From CALLPQ01 sp964479275 (GTDB lineage Bacteria; Pseudomonadota; Alphaproteobacteria; Caulobacterales; Parvularculaceae): a DNA stretch of 55,569 nt. Below, one piece after another: positions 10,418-19,447 of the stretch. The first letter of the stretch is position 1; the number at the start of each line of letters is the position of its first letter. Location of the stretch: positions 1 to 55,569 of the forward strand of contig CAYZLR010000012.1 of assembly GCA_964479275.1 (NCBI GenBank), in the 5' to 3' direction. Made by a program: the position numbers and the translations under genes. Below the pieces are notes generated by a model. The model was not told the origin of the DNA. It made no database searches and saw only the letters and a list, made by a program, of their open reading frames with translations.

Positions 10418-10426
10418 TTATATTTC

Positions 10427-11098
10427 CTAATATATAGACCAATTATTAGATCCGTCTGATACTATATTTATAGATTGAAAATTAGAATCTATTACTTTTG
10501 ATGTTAAAGAATCTATAGTATTTCCTGATACTGGTACTATTGATATATTGTTAGTGTTTGAATTTCCTGTAGCGTCTTTTATGGTGTATATTCTTCCTAT
10601 TTCTACGTCTGATATTAAAGGTAGAGTTATTGTAATATTTGAAGTATTTGAATTTACTAAAAATATTACATTATTATCAGTATCTGATATGTCTGTACTA
10701 TTTGATAATTGTCTTGTTTCAAGTCTTGTTAATATAGGATCTGTAGTGATTATTTCAGATCCGTCTGTTAGTCGTACTGCTACTCCTGATTCGTTTGTGT
10801 AATATAGATCTCCTTCGAATGCTGATAAGGATGAGTTGAATGGAAATCCTTGAGGTAGTTCGTCTTGTTGAGCTAGTGTTACTAGTTTTAGGTTTAATGC
10901 TGCGTTATTATTGAATTGTAAATCTTCGTTTATGTTTAATCCTGCTGTAGGTATTCTTACACCTTTTCCGGATGAATGATCGTGAGTGTCAATTACTTCG
11001 AACGCTGCATTTAATTCTACTGCCCATTGCGGTCCTAGTTGTTGTGTAGGTACTGGTAATGTTAGGTTTAGAAATGTTGTTTGTGTAGTTAAAGCCAT
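10427..11098 (-). CDS. Small tail fibre / receptor-binding-type protein (223 aa)
   Basis: N-terminus resembles phage structural proteins with a GPQWAVELNAAFEVIDTHDH segment followed by SSGKGVRIP, a His-rich attachment motif. The C-terminus (GNSNTNNISIVPVSGNTID ... SDGSNNWSIY) is a small beta domain ending in NWSI, repeated in the protein at 54729-55103. This terminal domain is common at the ends of phage fibres. Located directly after the nozzle gene, so probably virion-associated. Confidence 0.7.
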   Translation of the reverse strand: MALTTQTTFLNLTLPVPTQQLGPQWAVELNAAFEVIDTHDHSSGKGVRIPTAGLNINEDLQFNNNAALNLKLVTLAQQDELPQGFPFNSSLSAFEGDLYYTNESGVAVRLTDGSEIITTDPILTRLETRQLSNSTDISDTDNNVIFLVNSNTSNITITLPLISDVEIGRIYTIKDATGNSNTNNISIVPVSGNTIDSLTSKVIDSNFQSINIVSDGSNNWSIY

Positions 11099-11263
11099 TT
11101 ATTTTTCCTGTTTTTTAATTATTGTTGGCGGATGGAGTAGTAATTGCTCTAGATGCTTTATTTTTTCTGCTAAGTCGCTTATTGTTTGTTCTTGTAGCCG
11201 AATTACTGAATAGCAGATTGTTATTTCATTGCTTTTTTCTTCTAATTCTTTTAGAATATCCAT
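11099..11263 (-). CDS. Small coiled-coil protein (54 aa)
   Basis: I place the start at ATG 11263 (MDILKELEEKSNEI) rather than the upstream ATG at 11341, because the longer form would overlap the preceding gene by 90 bp. It is a helical protein with leucine heptads (LEEK...LAEKIKHLEQLL). Function unknown. Could be a small adaptor in the tail region. Confidence 0.5.
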   Translation of the reverse strand: MDILKELEEKSNEITICYSVIRLQEQTISDLAEKIKHLEQLLLHPPTIIKKQEK

Positions 11264-11583
11264 ATGTCTACCGTTACTAGGTGAGAGCATGTTAGAGATA
11301 AGGTTCGTGACGGATTTGGATTGAAATCTTGTATATCCCATATACGTGAGTCTGCTCGTTTACGTACTATTGTCCAGCCTAAAGGAGGTCTGCCAAGAGT
11401 GTGATGTACTTCGTTAGATATTTCTGGTTCTAGGCATACGTTTTTTACTAGGATTCCGTCTACTACTTCTTTTCGTATTATAGGCTGTATAGCGTTTTGC
11501 ACGTTTTGCTGAACTTTGTCGAGATTTGAGTCTCCGGTGTTTAGCTTTTTATAATCTTCTAGGGAGTTTGCTCTAGTTGACAT
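11251..11583 (-). CDS. Conserved phage structural-region protein (110 aa)
   Basis: The centre contains HHTLGRPPLGWTIVRKRADSRIWD. The LGRxPxGWxIV pattern is a recurrent small beta domain in podovirus virion gene clusters. Starts at 11583, sharing its ATG with the stop of the adaptor gene (TAATG), so it is translationally coupled to it. Exact role unknown. Likely a small tail or fibre-linked protein. Confidence 0.65.
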   Translation of the reverse strand: MSTRANSLEDYKKLNTGDSNLDKVQQNVQNAIQPIIRKEVVDGILVKNVCLEPEISNEVHHTLGRPPLGWTIVRKRADSRIWDIQDFNPNPSRTLSLTCSHLVTVDIWIF

Positions 11584-12287
11584 TAGCTGCTAGTCCTGCC
11601 ATAGTAGAATTCGTCGTTTTCAGAGTATATGTCTGATACTGATTCAGGTTCTCCAGCGTCTCGATTGTTTGCTACTTCTTCGATTCTTCTTTTTAGAAGG
11701 TCTTTTTCTCGTAGGAGTACTGTTACGTCTGATTCTTCTTTGTTGAGCATTTTAATTGCTGCGTCTACTATTACGTATTCTATCCATCCGTTGAAATCGC
11801 AGTATTCGTCTGTGTCTTGTATTAGTTTTACTGCTCTTGGAATGTACCATACACGTATGTCTATTGAATTGTCTGGAATAGGAACGAATCTGATATTTTC
11901 TCCTACTAGTCTGTATCGAACATTTACAATTCCTAGGAAATCTCCTGCTCCTACGTGTTGAAATTTATTTCTTTCGTTGAAGTTGAATTTTCTTAATGTG
12001 AACCAATCGTCTCCGTTTAGACGTGCATCTAATGCTCTTAATTTGTAAAAGTCGTCGTCTGGGATTACTGTCGATAGGTTATATGATTCTGCATTTGCTG
12101 ATGTGTTAAATATGATATCTTTTACGTAGTAATCTTCTCCGTAGGATTGAACTAGCATGTCGTGTAGTTCTGCTATGGATTGGTTTATGTAAAAGTCTAG
12201 TTCTTGATCTTCAACAAAACATGATTCTTTCATGTCTGCTCGTTCTCTACATCGCTGGCGTATTTCTGATAAGGTTATATTAGCCAT
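11583..12287 (-). CDS. Head-tail adaptor, tail tubular protein A-like (234 aa)
   Basis: Helical N-terminus (IRQRCRERADM...DQELDFYINQSIAELHDML), a beta middle (LRALDARLNGDDWFTLRKFNF) and a C-terminal helix (WIEYVIVDAAIKMLNKEESD...LLREKDLLKRRIEE) follow the layout of gp11/gp4-type adaptors that bind the portal and the tail nozzle. Length near 200-240 aa fits the family. It is transcribed after an intrinsic terminator at 12313-12345, so its expression may be reduced relative to capsid genes. Confidence 0.8.
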   Translation of the reverse strand: MANITLSEIRQRCRERADMKESCFVEDQELDFYINQSIAELHDMLVQSYGEDYYVKDIIFNTSANAESYNLSTVIPDDDFYKLRALDARLNGDDWFTLRKFNFNERNKFQHVGAGDFLGIVNVRYRLVGENIRFVPIPDNSIDIRVWYIPRAVKLIQDTDEYCDFNGWIEYVIVDAAIKMLNKEESDVTVLLREKDLLKRRIEEVANNRDAGEPESVSDIYSENDEFYYGRTSS

Positions 12288-12312
12288 TAAGTTTATTCCT
12301 AGTGTTAAGAAA

Positions 12313-12345
12313 CCTAGATAAGTTTTTTAGGCTTATCTAGGCTAA
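12313..12345 (-). terminator. Intrinsic terminator between capsid and tail genes
   Basis: On the minus strand CCTAGATAAG, a 9-base loop and CTTATCTAGG form a perfect ten-pair stem followed by TTTCTT. It lies just after the stop of the 12349-12675 gene and should lower transcription into the tail operon. Confidence 0.8.
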
Positions 12346-12348
12346 GAA

Positions 12349-12675
12349 TTATTCTTCTTTTTTGTTTTCCATGCTTTTGTGTTCAGCTTCGTGATAGAGT
12401 TGGTTGTGCTCTTCCATAGCTGCGTCTACCATCATGGAAACAAAGCCTTTTAGGGCTTTTTCTAGACATTCAACGTCTTTTGTTTCTACTGCATTCATAA
12501 GTTCATGTGCTGCCATTTTATATCCAGTTGAATAGTCTGACTGAGCACCTTTATGAGCGTACATAGAGGATTGTTCGTTGTAGTCTTTCATGCCGTCGTA
12601 AGATTTATTTTTTTTCATACGATCCATAACGTAAGTTATAGCGGCAGTTCTTCTCTTTCGTAAAGGGAAAGGCAT
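12349..12675 (-). CDS. Hypothetical protein (108 aa), capsid region
   Basis: Basic N-terminus (MPFPLRKRRTAAITYVMDRMKK), then a helical His/Met/Glu-rich body. No family recognised. It starts eleven bases after the preceding small structural gene and ends at a terminator, so it belongs to the capsid transcription unit. Confidence 0.6.
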   Translation of the reverse strand: MPFPLRKRRTAAITYVMDRMKKNKSYDGMKDYNEQSSMYAHKGAQSDYSTGYKMAAHELMNAVETKDVECLEKALKGFVSMMVDAAMEEHNQLYHEAEHKSMENKKEE

Positions 12676-12685
12676 ACTTCCTCCT

Positions 12686-13000
12686 TTATCGTTCTACTGT
12701 AGTGTTCTTTAGGTTGATCTCAACTTGAACTGTAGTATCTGCTTGAGCTGCTGAAGCTTCGATAACAACTTCTTTGTCTGTTGATACAGATTCAGAAACT
12801 GTATGCCATGAAGCTGATACACCTGAAGATGGTTTTGCTCCGAAGAATTCTACGTATCGATCTTCTAGTGTGATTGTGTATACGTTTGAAGCATGAGTTA
12901 CTTCTTCAATTCCTACACCTTTAACTGATACTACGTCACCTGAAGCGTCTGTTGTAATTCTTGCGTAAAGCTTTTTTACTTCTCTTTCGAGAGATTGCAT
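12686..13000 (-). CDS. Small beta-rich virion protein, decoration candidate (104 aa)
   Basis: Pattern DASGDVVSVKGVGIEEVTH followed by YTITLEDRYVEFFGA and a Ser/Val-rich C-terminal half is a small beta domain I associate with genes next to podovirus capsid genes. It lies between the capsid gene and the adaptor. A head-decoration or head-fibre role is inferred from position. No Cys and no signal peptide. Confidence 0.6.
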   Translation of the reverse strand: MQSLEREVKKLYARITTDASGDVVSVKGVGIEEVTHASNVYTITLEDRYVEFFGAKPSSGVSASWHTVSESVSTDKEVVIEASAAQADTTVQVEINLKNTTVER

Positions 13001-13058
13001 TCTTTGAAAACGTCTGTTTGCGATAAGGCTACTCCTTGTTAAGCTTGATTTATAGTCA

Positions 13059-13088
13059 AACTTGTTGTTTAGTCTCGCCAGCCTGTCT
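13059..13088 (-). other. Possible mRNA hairpin upstream of the decoration-type gene
   Basis: CCAG-CCTGT-CTGG forms a short stem between the capsid terminator and the next gene. It could be an RNA processing or stabilising hairpin protecting the downstream mRNA. This is structural inference only. Confidence 0.3.
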
Positions 13089-13099
13089 GGGGAGCTTTA

Positions 13100-13132
13100 A
13101 AGCTAGGTAAGTATTTTATGCCTACCTAGCTC
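13100..13132 (-). terminator. Intrinsic terminator after the capsid gene
   Basis: On the minus strand AGCTAGGTA and its complement TTACCTAGCT form a nine-pair stem with a loop of about 12 bases, followed by TTAAAG. It is eleven bases past the capsid stop codon. The T-tract is weak, so partial read-through is likely. Confidence 0.65.
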
Positions 13133-13142
13133 GTTAATTATA

Positions 13143-14351
13143 TTAAGATAATGCGATAGTTGCGTTAAAGCCTGGTGCTCTACAACCCATTTGAGCGTAG
13201 TAACCAACACGTACTTCTACAGCGTCAGCGTTAGACTCTCTTAACATACGAAGTCCGTCAGAATCTAAAATCTTAGGACATTTACCAAGACTGTATAGTT
13301 TCCAGTAAGACATAGAAAGCATGAAAGCTCTGTTTTCTGGACAGTTTTGATCAGGAATTACTGTGATAGGTCCACGAGGTCCGTGAATTTTAATTCCTCT
13401 GAATCCGATTTCTGGATTGATATGCTTGTCTACGTATTGAACTTTTGCTCCAAGAGCTTTTTCTAGTTCAGAGAATGAACTGTAGCTCATAAAACAGTAA
13501 TCAGGTCGTCCACCTTCACGTGCAACACGAGCTGCAGCGTCGATTAATGCTTCTTCAATTGGTGCTCCAGAACCGTCGAAACGAATTCCTGCAAGTCTTG
13601 TAGCGTCTGCAGATCTGTTAACTCCAAAGAAGTTATCTGTAGCTGCTGGAGAAGTTTCTGGAAGCCATGCTCTAAGACCTTTGATTTTTTGGTCGTAATC
13701 ACCTTCTTGGAAAGCGAAGTCTCCGGCTGCAACACCAGCTCCGCCATCGATAGCAGTAAGTGAGTCAACAGTTAAAGTACCTAGGTCACGATCTACACCT
13801 GTTACAGAAACACGTCCTGATTTTACAAGTCCTGAACCTTCAGTTGAAGAAAATACTAAGTACATTCCTACTTCAAAGTTTGTAACGTCTTCAATAGATG
13901 TTAATTGAATAGTTGTTCCAGTTTCAGCGTTTAAAGAAGCTCCACGAGAACCTGAACCGTTTCCGTACATGTCGATTGCTAATGCACGAGTTGCAGATTC
14001 GATAGCTCCGTCGATTTCTGTTGTAGCAGCTTCAAGAAATGCGTTGCTGTTACCTTTAGAAGCGTAGATAGTTTCGTTGTCAATAGATGCTAGTGAATAG
14101 TCTCTTGCTCTTGTGAGTAAGAAAGCTCGGTATTGACTTGATGTTTTGTTAGCTTGTGCTGTTGCAAAGTTAGATGATCGTCCTTGAGGAATACCAAATT
14201 TGATTGGAAGCTTAAGGTTTTCTCCACCGAATTGCTCATACTTTGGAAGCATGGCGAGAAGAGGGTTGTCTCTGTATACCATGTTTTCTACTCTGTCGTT
14301 TGTGTAATGTTGTTTCAATACTGGTTGAAACGATGTTAAATCTAATCCCAT
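13143..14351 (-). CDS. Major capsid protein (402 aa)
   Basis: Begins MGLDLTSFQPVLKQHYTNDRVENM and has the features of an HK97-fold capsid subunit of this type: PLLAMLPKYEQFGG, IPQGRSSNFATAQ, a long alpha segment (LEAATTEIDGAIESATRALAIDMYGNG), a strand DYCFMSYSSFSELEKALG and GIKIHGPRGPITVIPD near the C-terminus. It follows scaffold and portal as expected, with its own terminator. Codon use is richer in A/C-ending codons than in neighbours (more TCA, GCA, CGT), as often seen for a highly expressed gene. Confidence 0.9.
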   Translation of the reverse strand: MGLDLTSFQPVLKQHYTNDRVENMVYRDNPLLAMLPKYEQFGGENLKLPIKFGIPQGRSSNFATAQANKTSSQYRAFLLTRARDYSLASIDNETIYASKGNSNAFLEAATTEIDGAIESATRALAIDMYGNGSGSRGASLNAETGTTIQLTSIEDVTNFEVGMYLVFSSTEGSGLVKSGRVSVTGVDRDLGTLTVDSLTAIDGGAGVAAGDFAFQEGDYDQKIKGLRAWLPETSPAATDNFFGVNRSADATRLAGIRFDGSGAPIEEALIDAAARVAREGGRPDYCFMSYSSFSELEKALGAKVQYVDKHINPEIGFRGIKIHGPRGPITVIPDQNCPENRAFMLSMSYWKLYSLGKCPKILDSDGLRMLRESNADAVEVRVGYYAQMGCRAPGFNATIALS

Positions 14352-14406
14352 TTTAAAATTTCCTTGTTTTTTTAGTTAAAGTTAGTTTAATTAATTTTAG
14401 TTTCTT

Positions 14407-15354
14407 TTACTCTTCCCATTTAAGCTGTTTAGCTAGTTCGGCAATAGATTCTTCGCGTGATAACATTCGTTGCTGCTGTGGTGCTTTACTCGTAGCTGCG
14501 TGCGAGTTCGACAATGTTGGCGATTGTCTTGATGGTGCAGGAGCTGGCTTCTGCGTGTTGCTCGAAAATTTTGACTTCAATTTCTTTGACTTTTCAAAAA
14601 GCTTCATGCTTTCTTCTTCTAAGTATTGCTCTACTTGCATTGCTGCAGTTTGTATATCAAGAATTTCGTTATTTTCTTGATAGTATTCGTCTATGACGTC
14701 AAAAACTAGATCTTGAGCTTCGTTGGCTTGTATGTAGTCAAAATCTTCGCTGGAGTTTACGAATTCATTGATTTCGGATTTAAAGTTATTCAATGTTTCG
14801 TCATAGTTTCTTTGTACTTCTTTTTCTTCTTTTTCAATTAGCTTGTTGTTTATTTCTTCGTATTTAGCTTTGTAGTCGTTTTGTAGTTCTTCTTTTAATA
14901 ATTCCATTTGACGTTCTGGTGTTAATTTTCCGTCGCTGAGGATCATGTTGGTTAAGTCTTCGTATGTGTAGCCTGCTTCTTCTAAGGCTTTTATTGGGTT
15001 TCGTCTAATATCTGCTGGAACGTGTTCTGGTTCTGCTGGTATTTCTGGCTGTGCTGGAGCTTGAAATTGTGCCATTTTTTCTTCGAATTCTTGCATACGT
15101 TGTTCGAATTGCTTTTCTTTGTCTCTAAGGCTTTTTTCTTTTCTGCTTAGTGCTGCGAACTTTGAAGAAAATTGATCTGTTTCTGCTGATTCTTCTTCTT
15201 GAGTTTCTGGTTCTTGTAGATTGTTTCCATCTAATGTTTTTTCGTTTTCTGCTTCGATACGTCTTTCTTCGAAGGCGTTAGAAACATCGTTAGGTGTAAC
15301 TTGTTCTACTGGTACATCACTAGATACTTGATAGTCTTGAGACTGGTCTGACAT
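14407..15354 (-). CDS. Scaffolding-like protein (315 aa)
   Basis: Highly acidic and Gln/Glu-rich, with a central KEKQFEQRMQEFEEKMAQFQ coiled coil, a conserved-looking RRNPIKALEEAGYTYEDL segment and a Ser/Pro/Gln-rich tail ending in a short helix (ESIAELAKQLKWEE). Composition, length and place between portal and capsid match phage scaffolds, whose C-terminal helix binds the capsid protein. No protease motif seen. Confidence 0.8.
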   Translation of the reverse strand: MSDQSQDYQVSSDVPVEQVTPNDVSNAFEERRIEAENEKTLDGNNLQEPETQEEESAETDQFSSKFAALSRKEKSLRDKEKQFEQRMQEFEEKMAQFQAPAQPEIPAEPEHVPADIRRNPIKALEEAGYTYEDLTNMILSDGKLTPERQMELLKEELQNDYKAKYEEINNKLIEKEEKEVQRNYDETLNNFKSEINEFVNSSEDFDYIQANEAQDLVFDVIDEYYQENNEILDIQTAAMQVEQYLEEESMKLFEKSKKLKSKFSSNTQKPAPAPSRQSPTLSNSHAATSKAPQQQRMLSREESIAELAKQLKWEE

Positions 15355-15427
15355 GGGTATTCTCCTGTTATAATTGCTGAGTTGAGCTTATGCTCGCCAA
15401 AATAGGCTGGTATTATATGCTTGTATG

Positions 15428-17383
15428 TTATTGAGCTGTTGGATCTGCGGTTACTGGCAGTTGTTGCTCTAATAGTTCATTTTGTATTTGCTGCTCTTCT
15501 AGTTCAGCGTCTGCCAATACTTGTCCTCGGTTTTCGATTGGAGTGTTGGTTACTGGAATTGAAGTTTGTGCTAGTGGTGGAGGTGGAGCTTGTCCTTCTA
15601 CAGCTTTTTGTAATAGTCCTTGAGCATCTTCCATCCATCTTCGTAGAAGCTCTAGACGTGAATCTGGAGCGTTTTGTGCTCTGAATTTGAGATATGCTTG
15701 TTGACATTTTTCAATGCCTTTTTCAAGATTTTGATAAGGTTCTGGAGTTTGGTATTTACCTTTATCCATCATTAGTTCAATCATTCTGTCAATATCTTCC
15801 GCTGCTGCGTTTAGTAGTGTCATGGATGATTCTAGATCTGGGAAGTCTAGTAGTTTTAGTCCTTCTTCTTTGCTGATGAATCCTGCTGTTAGAAGTTCTT
15901 GAACGTCTTGTAGTCTTCCTGCTGGAGTGTTGGATAAAGCTGAGGTTGGGAAGATATCCATTAAGAATTGATCTTCGTCCATGTCTACTTCTTTCCACTC
16001 GATTGTTTCTATGAAATTTTTACCTTTAGCTTTTACTTTATAGTTGATTTCATCGTCTGTATACATATCACGAGACATGTCAATGATAATTTCTGCTGCG
16101 TCTAGGAATGTTTTTTCGAATCTTTGCCCTACTTCTAGAAATCTTTCTGATTCGATGTCGTTAAATTCTCTTAATGCTTTCCCCGATTCTAATCCTGCTG
16201 GTTTTGAAGATTGTGCTGATAAAGATGAGATTCCTACTACTTCGTATGCTTTTTGATATAATGTTTCTAAATGGTTGAATAGTTCTGTTGGGATTCCACC
16301 TAGAGGTGCGTATTGAGGAGCAGTTCCTGCGTATTTTATAATTCCACCAATTTTATTATTTAAATGAGCTGTTACAATTTTAGAACTTGCTTCTACTAGT
16401 AGTTTTGGAATTGATACTAGATGCATAGATACTTGAATTGTTCTTAGGATTTTGTTTATTTCTAGTTGCAATCCTTTAACTTCTTCTGCGATTCCTGATC
16501 CCCAAAATCCAATTGGTTTTTCAGTCCACTTGAAGAATACGAATGGAAAATATGATTTAGTATATGCTTCTGTAAATAGTGTTCTGTTTCTAATAGTGAT
16601 TACATGTCTTCCATCATGCTTTATTGGATTTCCTTCTTCGTCTGTTACTTTTCCTGAAGGTAGGTGCCATGATTCTGTTACTTTGATCATGTCTTCTAGT
16701 CGTTGTCTTCCTGAAGATTCTCTATTGTCTATTGAAGTATTTGCTTGATCTATATACATTTCATCGTCTGGAAACATTTCTTTTAGTACTGATTTATGAA
16801 TGTATTTTACTTGATGAATTTGTCTTGGATCTGTATAGAATGATTCTTGATCGTCTGTTTTGATTTCTTCTGGAAATACTTTTTCACAGCATATGTTTCC
16901 ATCTTTCTTTACGAATTTTATAATTCCAGTTCCGAATATGCAGCCGTCTTTAAATGCTTGTAGTGATTTAGTATAGTATTCGCAAGAGTTGAAAACTCCT
17001 TCGCAGTACTTTGTAAGTTTTTTAGCTTTTTGTTGTAATGTCCAATCTCCGCCGTCTGTTAAGAATGAAGGTCTTGGTTTGTTTTTTGCCATTTTAGAAA
17101 CTACTGTATCGATCATAGATTTGACGATGTTTAGTGTTACTCTGTGAGACATGTTTGTAGTTGTTTCTGCACGTGAATATGACATTGAATCTATACCGGA
17201 CATTTCATAGTTTCCGTATAGTTTCATATGCTTTAAATTTTCTTGTGATTTGTATGATTGATCTCTGTCTAGATGGTCTATATATGCTGTTACTGCTTTA
17301 TGAGCTTCTTTTTCGTCTTCTTTCCACCAGTTAGCTCCGTTATTTTGTACGTTGTGTGCGTATGGATCATCGTATTGAGACAT
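15428..17383 (-). CDS. Portal protein (651 aa)
   Basis: A large portal of P22-like type. Typical segments are NWWKEDEKEAHKAVTAYIDH at the start, VVSKMAKNKPRPSFLTDGGD, FVKKDGNICCEKVFPEEI with DPRQIHQVKYI, FPFVFFKWTEKPIGFWG followed by LQLEINKILRTIQ (the stem helix), and SSKPAGLESGKALREFND. The C-terminus is Gln/Pro-rich and ends in a low-complexity tail. It forms the dodecameric DNA gate, with TerL and scaffold as partners, and is flanked by genes for both. Confidence 0.9.
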   Translation of the reverse strand: MSQYDDPYAHNVQNNGANWWKEDEKEAHKAVTAYIDHLDRDQSYKSQENLKHMKLYGNYEMSGIDSMSYSRAETTTNMSHRVTLNIVKSMIDTVVSKMAKNKPRPSFLTDGGDWTLQQKAKKLTKYCEGVFNSCEYYTKSLQAFKDGCIFGTGIIKFVKKDGNICCEKVFPEEIKTDDQESFYTDPRQIHQVKYIHKSVLKEMFPDDEMYIDQANTSIDNRESSGRQRLEDMIKVTESWHLPSGKVTDEEGNPIKHDGRHVITIRNRTLFTEAYTKSYFPFVFFKWTEKPIGFWGSGIAEEVKGLQLEINKILRTIQVSMHLVSIPKLLVEASSKIVTAHLNNKIGGIIKYAGTAPQYAPLGGIPTELFNHLETLYQKAYEVVGISSLSAQSSKPAGLESGKALREFNDIESERFLEVGQRFEKTFLDAAEIIIDMSRDMYTDDEINYKVKAKGKNFIETIEWKEVDMDEDQFLMDIFPTSALSNTPAGRLQDVQELLTAGFISKEEGLKLLDFPDLESSMTLLNAAAEDIDRMIELMMDKGKYQTPEPYQNLEKGIEKCQQAYLKFRAQNAPDSRLELLRRWMEDAQGLLQKAVEGQAPPPPLAQTSIPVTNTPIENRGQVLADAELEEQQIQNELLEQQLPVTADPTAQ

Positions 17384-17395
17384 TTATATTATTCC

Positions 17396-17626
17396 TTAGT
17401 TGGATGAGTGAAATAGTAGATCTTCGTATTCTTCTGGAGTCATGGACTCTGAAATATCTGCTAGAGTTTTGGTATCTTCTAGCTTTATTTCTTTCATTTC
17501 ACTGTTGTCTGGTATGTAGGCTAATTCTGATAATTCGAATGATACGTCTTCATTTTTGAATTGTTTTATCTTAGATTCTTTGCACCATATGATGAAATTT
17601 TTAAGTTCGTTTACGTTTTTGAACAT
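17396..17626 (-). CDS. Hypothetical acidic protein (76 aa)
   Basis: Begins MFKNVNELKNFIIWCKESKI and contains an acidic C-terminus with MTPEEYEDLLF. Located between terminase and portal, twelve bases before the portal start. No family recognised. It may be a small terminase- or portal-linked factor. Confidence 0.55.
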   Translation of the reverse strand: MFKNVNELKNFIIWCKESKIKQFKNEDVSFELSELAYIPDNSEMKEIKLEDTKTLADISESMTPEEYEDLLFHSSN

Positions 17627-17668
17627 AGAAATAGCTCCTAGATATTGCAGGGTTGTTATGTTTTTGGA

Positions 17669-19174
17669 TTACCAGCCTAGATCTGAATAGTCGTCTGGTT
17701 CGTTAAAGTCATCTAAGGGATCGAAATCAGGATCATTTTGTCTGCGTTCCATACGCTCGGCTTCTACCGCCTCTAGTTTATCCATATATTCGTTTGTACC
17801 TCGGGATGGCTCTTTAAAGGTTTTACTCGCTAGAAAGTGCTTGCATTCACGCCAAGCATATAATACAGCATCGCATATGTCGCTGTGATACTGATCTGAA
17901 ATTTTAGGTCTTTCGGGATTACGTATTTTTGACTCTTTATCCCATTGAACGAGCATGCAGTCGTCTTGAAAGGCTGATTTCTCGTAGGCTTTTAGTTTGC
18001 CTCTACGGAGATCGTCGTTTAATAGCTCTATAAACTCTATCTTTCTGTTTTTTTCTGCTGCTTCTAGATTGATGCCATGACGTTGGCGGATTTCTTCTTG
18101 AATCTTCTTGCCTAGTGCTCCGGCGTCTAATACCATTTTAACAGGTTTATAGTGATCTTGCAAGCGTTTTATTTCTTTTACTAGGGATGTGATATCTTGT
18201 TTTGCTTTGAGATATTCGTCTACTAGGTAGACTTCTTGGGTTTCGTAGTTGTATGCTAGGACTGCTATGGCGTCTGAATCGTTGTATCCTATGTCTATTC
18301 CGAATATATATTCGTATTTGATTTTAATGTCTTGATCGGTGTGAGATGGGAGGGTTTTGTATAGGTTTATGTTGTTGTTAAATTTAAATACTAGAGCATC
18401 TAGATCTTCTATCCAAATTCCATATGTTTCACGTTGGTATGATGGATCTTGATCTGATATGCCTTTCATGAGACGTTCTTCTGTTAGAGTTTCTTCTAAG
18501 TCTAGTCTAGGTGGTTCGTGCATGTGCGGATTGTCGAAGGCTGTCCAGTGTACGTTATGCCAGAAGTCTGAATTTGTTACTTCATAGAAATATCCAGTTT
18601 TTACTGGTCCAGGTGTTCCAGTTATGTATAGTTCACCTTTTAAGTCTCGAAGTGCTGGTGTGATTACATCGTTTACTAAGTCTTTGATATAGGATCGGAA
18701 ACTTTGAGCTTCGTCGATATAACACTTTCTTAGTTTTTTCCCTCTGTGCTTTTCAATTTCTGATCTATCTTTAGCTCCTTCGATTAGTAATTTAGATCTG
18801 TTTAAAGGGTTGGTTATACTTAAACGAGTGTTGTCTATTTTAAATGGAAGGTTATTATCTTCTATGATTTTAATCAGGTCTGCCCATATAATATCACGAG
18901 CTGCTTGTTTAGTTACGGTTATGTATAGGCATAGAACATCGGGTTCATTTTGAATTGTTTCAAGAGCGTCCGCAGCTATGCCAATGGTCTTTCCTGCTCT
19001 ACGCGAACAGCAGGCTGCACGAAATCTAGGTCCTTCGTTTCTAAAGAAGTCTATTTGTTTTTGAAAACAGTGATCTTTAAATTCGAATGGAGTCATAGCC
19101 ATAATCTTGGCGTTTTCTTCTTCTCTGCGTTTGAGTTCGGCTATGACTGCCAGGCGATTTATTTTATTGGTCAT
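17669..19174 (-). CDS. terL: Terminase large subunit (501 aa)
   Basis: Packaging ATPase-nuclease. Walker A is CCSRRAGKTIG (about residue 57), Walker B is CYIDEAQSF, and the coupling motif is GTPGPVKTGY. The RNase-H-like nuclease follows with IFGIDIGYNDSDAIAVLAY, MVLDAGALGKK and a C-terminal acidic site near SDQYHSDICDAVLYA. Length of 501 aa is in range. The start is supported by the gene gap and the basic N-terminus. Confidence 0.95.
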   Translation of the reverse strand: MTNKINRLAVIAELKRREEENAKIMAMTPFEFKDHCFQKQIDFFRNEGPRFRAACCSRRAGKTIGIAADALETIQNEPDVLCLYITVTKQAARDIIWADLIKIIEDNNLPFKIDNTRLSITNPLNRSKLLIEGAKDRSEIEKHRGKKLRKCYIDEAQSFRSYIKDLVNDVITPALRDLKGELYITGTPGPVKTGYFYEVTNSDFWHNVHWTAFDNPHMHEPPRLDLEETLTEERLMKGISDQDPSYQRETYGIWIEDLDALVFKFNNNINLYKTLPSHTDQDIKIKYEYIFGIDIGYNDSDAIAVLAYNYETQEVYLVDEYLKAKQDITSLVKEIKRLQDHYKPVKMVLDAGALGKKIQEEIRQRHGINLEAAEKNRKIEFIELLNDDLRRGKLKAYEKSAFQDDCMLVQWDKESKIRNPERPKISDQYHSDICDAVLYAWRECKHFLASKTFKEPSRGTNEYMDKLEAVEAERMERRQNDPDFDPLDDFNEPDDYSDLGW

Positions 19175-19178
19175 TTTA

Positions 19179-19436
19179 CTACTTTTTAAATTGTTTTAGA
19201 AAATGTAAAGCATGATCTATGAATTCTTCTTTCATGTCGCATTGATCTATTAATTTTTCTAAATTATCTGCTGTTTTTTGATATCTATACTGTTCGCATG
19301 CTGTGTCTATTACTTTTTGTGCTTCTATCTCTTCTTCTTTTGTTAATTTTTTAATACTTTTACTTGGATTTTCTTTATAGTAACTTTCTATTCTTTTTGA
19401 CAAAGTATTAAAAGATGCGGCTGATTTAAATATCAT
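19179..19436 (-). CDS. Hypothetical helical protein (85 aa)
   Basis: Helical and charged (KKLTKEEEIEAQKVIDTACEQ). It ends five bases before the TerL start codon. A small-terminase-like role is conceivable from position but no HTH is seen. TAG stop. Confidence 0.5.
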   Translation of the reverse strand: MIFKSAASFNTLSKRIESYYKENPSKSIKKLTKEEEIEAQKVIDTACEQYRYQKTADNLEKLIDQCDMKEEFIDHALHFLKQFKK

Positions 19437-19447
19437 TGTATTGACTC

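Noticed and set aside
11264..11341. Upstream start of the 11099 gene at 11341
   Set aside because: It would overlap the preceding gene by 90 bp; ATG 11263 gives a 13-bp overlap.
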